Positions 61,852 through 64,000 of a DNA stretch of 64,000 bases are shown one piece after another (position 1 is the stretch's first letter; every line of letters begins with the position of its first letter). Position numbers and translations under genes: made by a program. A model generated the notes under the pieces. That model made no database searches, was not told the DNA's origin, and saw nothing but the letters and a program-made list of their open reading frames with translations. This DNA comes from Serratia sarumanii (GTDB taxonomy: Bacteria; Pseudomonadota; Gammaproteobacteria; Enterobacterales; Enterobacteriaceae), in contig NZ_CP124750.1 of assembly GCF_029962605.1 (NCBI RefSeq), forward strand, positions 434,001 through 498,000, in the 5' to 3' direction.

Positions 61852-61884
61852 AGAAAAAAGGGCGCGATCTAACAGATCGCGCCC
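61852..61884 (-). terminator. Intrinsic terminator after the GntP-family gene
   Basis: On the minus strand GGGCGCGATCT-gtt-AGATCGCGCCC is followed by a T-run. It ends the transcript of the gluconate-permease-type gene. The spacer from here to the aldolase ATG (61719-61851) should hold the promoter of the deoC-like operon. Confidence 0.92.
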
Positions 61885-61908
61885 TGGGGTTGGCGTTGGG
61901 GGGAAGCG

Positions 61909-63291
61909 TTACAGCAGCCAGTCCAGCAATACCACGCCGCACAGGCTGATAGCCCAGGCGATAGTGGTGGGTACCGACCACACCATCATCTGTTGGCGCA
62001 CGTCCTTGATGCCCATCATGCGGTTGACCACCCAGAACATGCTGTCGTTGAAGTAGCTGAAGAACAGCGCGCCCAGGGTGGCCGCCTGCGCCGCCGCCAG
62101 CATATTGACGCCGGGCAGCAGGCTGACGATCGGTGCCGAGATAGAGGCGGCGGTGATCATCGCCACCGTGCCGGAGCCCTGTATCACCCGCACCAGCGTG
62201 GCGATGACGAACGGGATCAGCACCGGCGAGATCGGCAGCCCGGCGACCTGTTCCGCCAGCTGCGTGCCGGCGCCGCTCTCGCGCAGCACCGCCCCCAACG
62301 CGCCGCCTGCGCCGGTAACCAGCAGGATGATGCCGGCGGTCTGCAGGCCTTCTTCCAGCCGCTCCAGCGTGTCGTGCTTGTTGGCGTGCGGCATCAGGGT
62401 GTACACCGCCAGCAGCACGCTGATCGCCAGCGCGATCATCGGCGAGCCGAGAAACGCGAAGCTTTGGCCCCACAGGCTCTCCGCCAGCCAGCCCATGCCC
62501 TCGCGCTTGGCCAGCATATTGTTGACCGCGTTGACGAAGATCAGCCCGATCGGCGTCAGGATCGGTAGCAGCGACAACATCAGGCTCGGCAGCGTCTTAC
62601 CCTCTTTCTCCGCCAGATACTGCTGATGCGCGGCGCGCAGATCCTGCGGCGCTTCCTCTTCCTGCGGCATAAAGTCCGGGTAGCGCGCGCCCAGCCAGCG
62701 CGCATACAGTACGATGCCGATCACGCAGGGAATGGCCAGCACCAGCCCGGCCAGCATCATGGCACCGATATCCACGCCGAAGATGCCCGCCACGCCCAGC
62801 GGCCCCGGCGTCGGCGGCACCGCGTGGTGGGTGAGGATTAGCCCGCCGGCCAGCGCGACGCCGAGCGTCAGCAGGTTGCGCTTGCCCTTTTTCGCCAGCG
62901 CCTTGACCAGCGGATAAAGGATGACGAACGCCGAATCGACGAAGATCGGGATGCTGACGATATAGCCGGTGATGGCCAGCGCCCACTCCTCGCGCCTTTT
63001 GCCCAGCCATTTGATAAAGCTGTAGGCGATTTGCTCGGCGGCGCCGGAGACCTCCAGCACCCGGCCCATCATCACCCCCAGCCCGATGACGATACCGATG
63101 CTGCCGAGCGTAGAGCCGAAGCCCTTGGTGATGGCGTCGACGGTTTGCGTGGCGCCCATGCCGCCGGTAATGCCGGCGATGGAGGCGGCGATCAGCATGG
63201 CGATCAACGCATGCACGCGGGTGCGCAGCACCAGGAAAATCAGCGCAAATACCGCCACCGCCAGCCCGATGATTGGGGTATACATCGCCAT
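61909..63291 (-). CDS. GntP-family organic acid/sugar acid permease
   Basis: A 460-residue inner-membrane protein of the gluconate:H+ symporter family with about 12-14 hydrophobic segments. Typical blocks are GLGVMMGRVLEVSGAAE near residue 70, FVDSAFVILYPLVKAL near residue 118, and FSYFNDSMFWVVNRMMG near residue 415. The start is the first of two ATGs. It lies 2 bp after the D-erythronate-dehydrogenase-like gene and probably imports its substrate, such as erythronate or threonate. Confidence 0.9.
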   Translation of the reverse strand: MAMYTPIIGLAVAVFALIFLVLRTRVHALIAMLIAASIAGITGGMGATQTVDAITKGFGSTLGSIGIVIGLGVMMGRVLEVSGAAEQIAYSFIKWLGKRREEWALAITGYIVSIPIFVDSAFVILYPLVKALAKKGKRNLLTLGVALAGGLILTHHAVPPTPGPLGVAGIFGVDIGAMMLAGLVLAIPCVIGIVLYARWLGARYPDFMPQEEEAPQDLRAAHQQYLAEKEGKTLPSLMLSLLPILTPIGLIFVNAVNNMLAKREGMGWLAESLWGQSFAFLGSPMIALAISVLLAVYTLMPHANKHDTLERLEEGLQTAGIILLVTGAGGALGAVLRESGAGTQLAEQVAGLPISPVLIPFVIATLVRVIQGSGTVAMITAASISAPIVSLLPGVNMLAAAQAATLGALFFSYFNDSMFWVVNRMMGIKDVRQQMMVWSVPTTIAWAISLCGVVLLDWLL

Positions 63292-63293
63292 GA

Positions 63294-64000
63294 TCAGCCC
63301 CCGCCTTGCGGCATGTCGTCGCGGATAAAGGCGCGGATAGCCTGCTCGAAGCTTTCATCGGCGATAAAGCCCAACTGCTGCGCCCGCCGGGTGTCGAACT
63401 CGCCCGGCCAACCGGCGACGATGCGGTTGATGGCGGCGTCCGGCTCGAATCGCACCCGTGCGGCGACGGCGTCACCGGCCACCGCGCGCAGCGCTTCGAG
63501 CATCTCCCGCACGCGCACGCTGATGCCGGGCAGGTTGAGCGTGCGCAGCGCGCCGAACGCCGAAGAGGGCAGCGTGGCGGCGTGGATGAAGTTGCTCACC
63601 ACCGCGGCCGGGCTGGAGAGCCACAGCGCCAGCTCGGCGTCTACCGGGCACACCGCCTGCTCGCCGTGCAGCGGCTCGCGGATGATGCCGCTGGCGAACG
63701 ACGAGGCCGCCTTGTTCGGCTTGCCCGGGCGCACGCTGATGGTGGGCAGGCGCAGCACGCGGCCATCGACGAAGCCTTTGCGCGCATAGTCGTTGATCAG
63801 CAGCTCGCACATCGCCTTCTGCGCGCCGTAGGAGGATTGCGGGGTGACCGCGCAGCGATCGTCGATCACCGGCGGCAGCTCGCCGCCGAACACCGCCAGC
63901 GAACTGGTGAAGATAAATTTCATGCCCGGCGCCCGGTGGCGCGCCGCTTCCAGCAGTTGGCGGGTGGCGTCGAAATTGACCTGCATGCCGAGATCGAAAT
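63294..64000 (-). CDS. denD: D-erythronate dehydrogenase-like protein, C-terminal part (gene continues beyond the right edge)
   Basis: About 235 residues of an NAD-dependent epimerase/dehydratase-family protein; the N-terminal NAD loop lies outside the window. The extended-SDR features are FIFTSSLAVFGG and the YGAQKAM catalytic tyrosine/lysine motif. The segment DGRVLRLPTISVRPGKPNKAASSFASG is typical of the D-erythronate dehydrogenase DenD. In known clusters denD stands with otn kinase/aldolase genes and a GntP-type transporter. The neighbouring permease supports the call. Confidence 0.8.
   Translation of the reverse strand, partial: FDLGMQVNFDATRQLLEAARHRAPGMKFIFTSSLAVFGGELPPVIDDRCAVTPQSSYGAQKAMCELLINDYARKGFVDGRVLRLPTISVRPGKPNKAASSFASGIIREPLHGEQAVCPVDAELALWLSSPAAVVSNFIHAATLPSSAFGALRTLNLPGISVRVREMLEALRAVAGDAVAARVRFEPDAAINRIVAGWPGEFDTRRAQQLGFIADESFEQAIRAFIRDDMPQGGG

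Overview
The window is enterobacterial chromosome and most likely comes from Serratia, of the S. marcescens type. The evidence is the high GC content of the core genes, protein sequences very close to E. coli K-12 orthologues, and preserved E. coli gene order. Two blocks that lie far apart in E. coli meet here. Positions 1-17.7 kb hold the ubiV-ubiU/ubiT-yhbS-yhbQ ... yhbP-yraR ... yraQ neighbourhood. Positions 19.8-55.1 kb hold nrdG-nrdD, treC-treB-treR, mgtA, ridA-pyrI-pyrB, argI, rraB, yjgM, valS-holC-pepA and lptF-lptG. Almost all genes are ordinary chromosomal genes. I saw no rRNA, tRNA, CRISPR array, insertion sequence or prophage.

Left block. The anaerobic ubiquinone genes ubiT/ubiU/ubiV open the window. 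An ornithine decarboxylation module, speFL-speF-potE, sits between yhbQ and yhbP and includes a clear SpeFL arrest-peptide gene. A carbon-phosphorus lyase operon, phnFGHIJKLMN plus a hexapeptide transferase and phnP, sits between yraR and yraQ. It has no phnCDE transporter.

The junction at 17.7-19.8 kb is AT-rich and foreign-looking. It holds a 61-aa antitoxin-like protein, a protein with ADP-ribosyltransferase (ART) motifs, a very short ORF with a perfect ribosome binding site, and a DUF2971 protein. It looks like a small toxin or defence islet and is my first candidate for an undescribed system.

Right block. nrdD has a near-consensus FNR box and two NrdR boxes. The tre operon carries an ERIC element between treB and treC and a perfect TreR operator. 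mgtA has a PhoP-type promoter and a MgtL-like leader peptide. Between mgtA and ridA lie a secreted GH20 hexosaminidase and a compact four-gene operon: circularly permuted ATP-grasp, alpha-E, transglutaminase-like protein and the proteasome homologue Anbu. This is a predicted but biochemically unresolved peptide-tag system. pyrBI has an attenuator and leader peptide, and argI has a pair of ARG boxes.

Right end. After lptFG come an orphan DeoR regulator, an AHL-type LuxR solo, an 842-bp stretch with a minus-strand terminator that may end a small RNA, and a sugar operon (DeoC-family aldolase, FGGY kinase, FucP-family permease, VOC protein). A GntP-family permease and the truncated gene for a D-erythronate dehydrogenase-like protein close the window.
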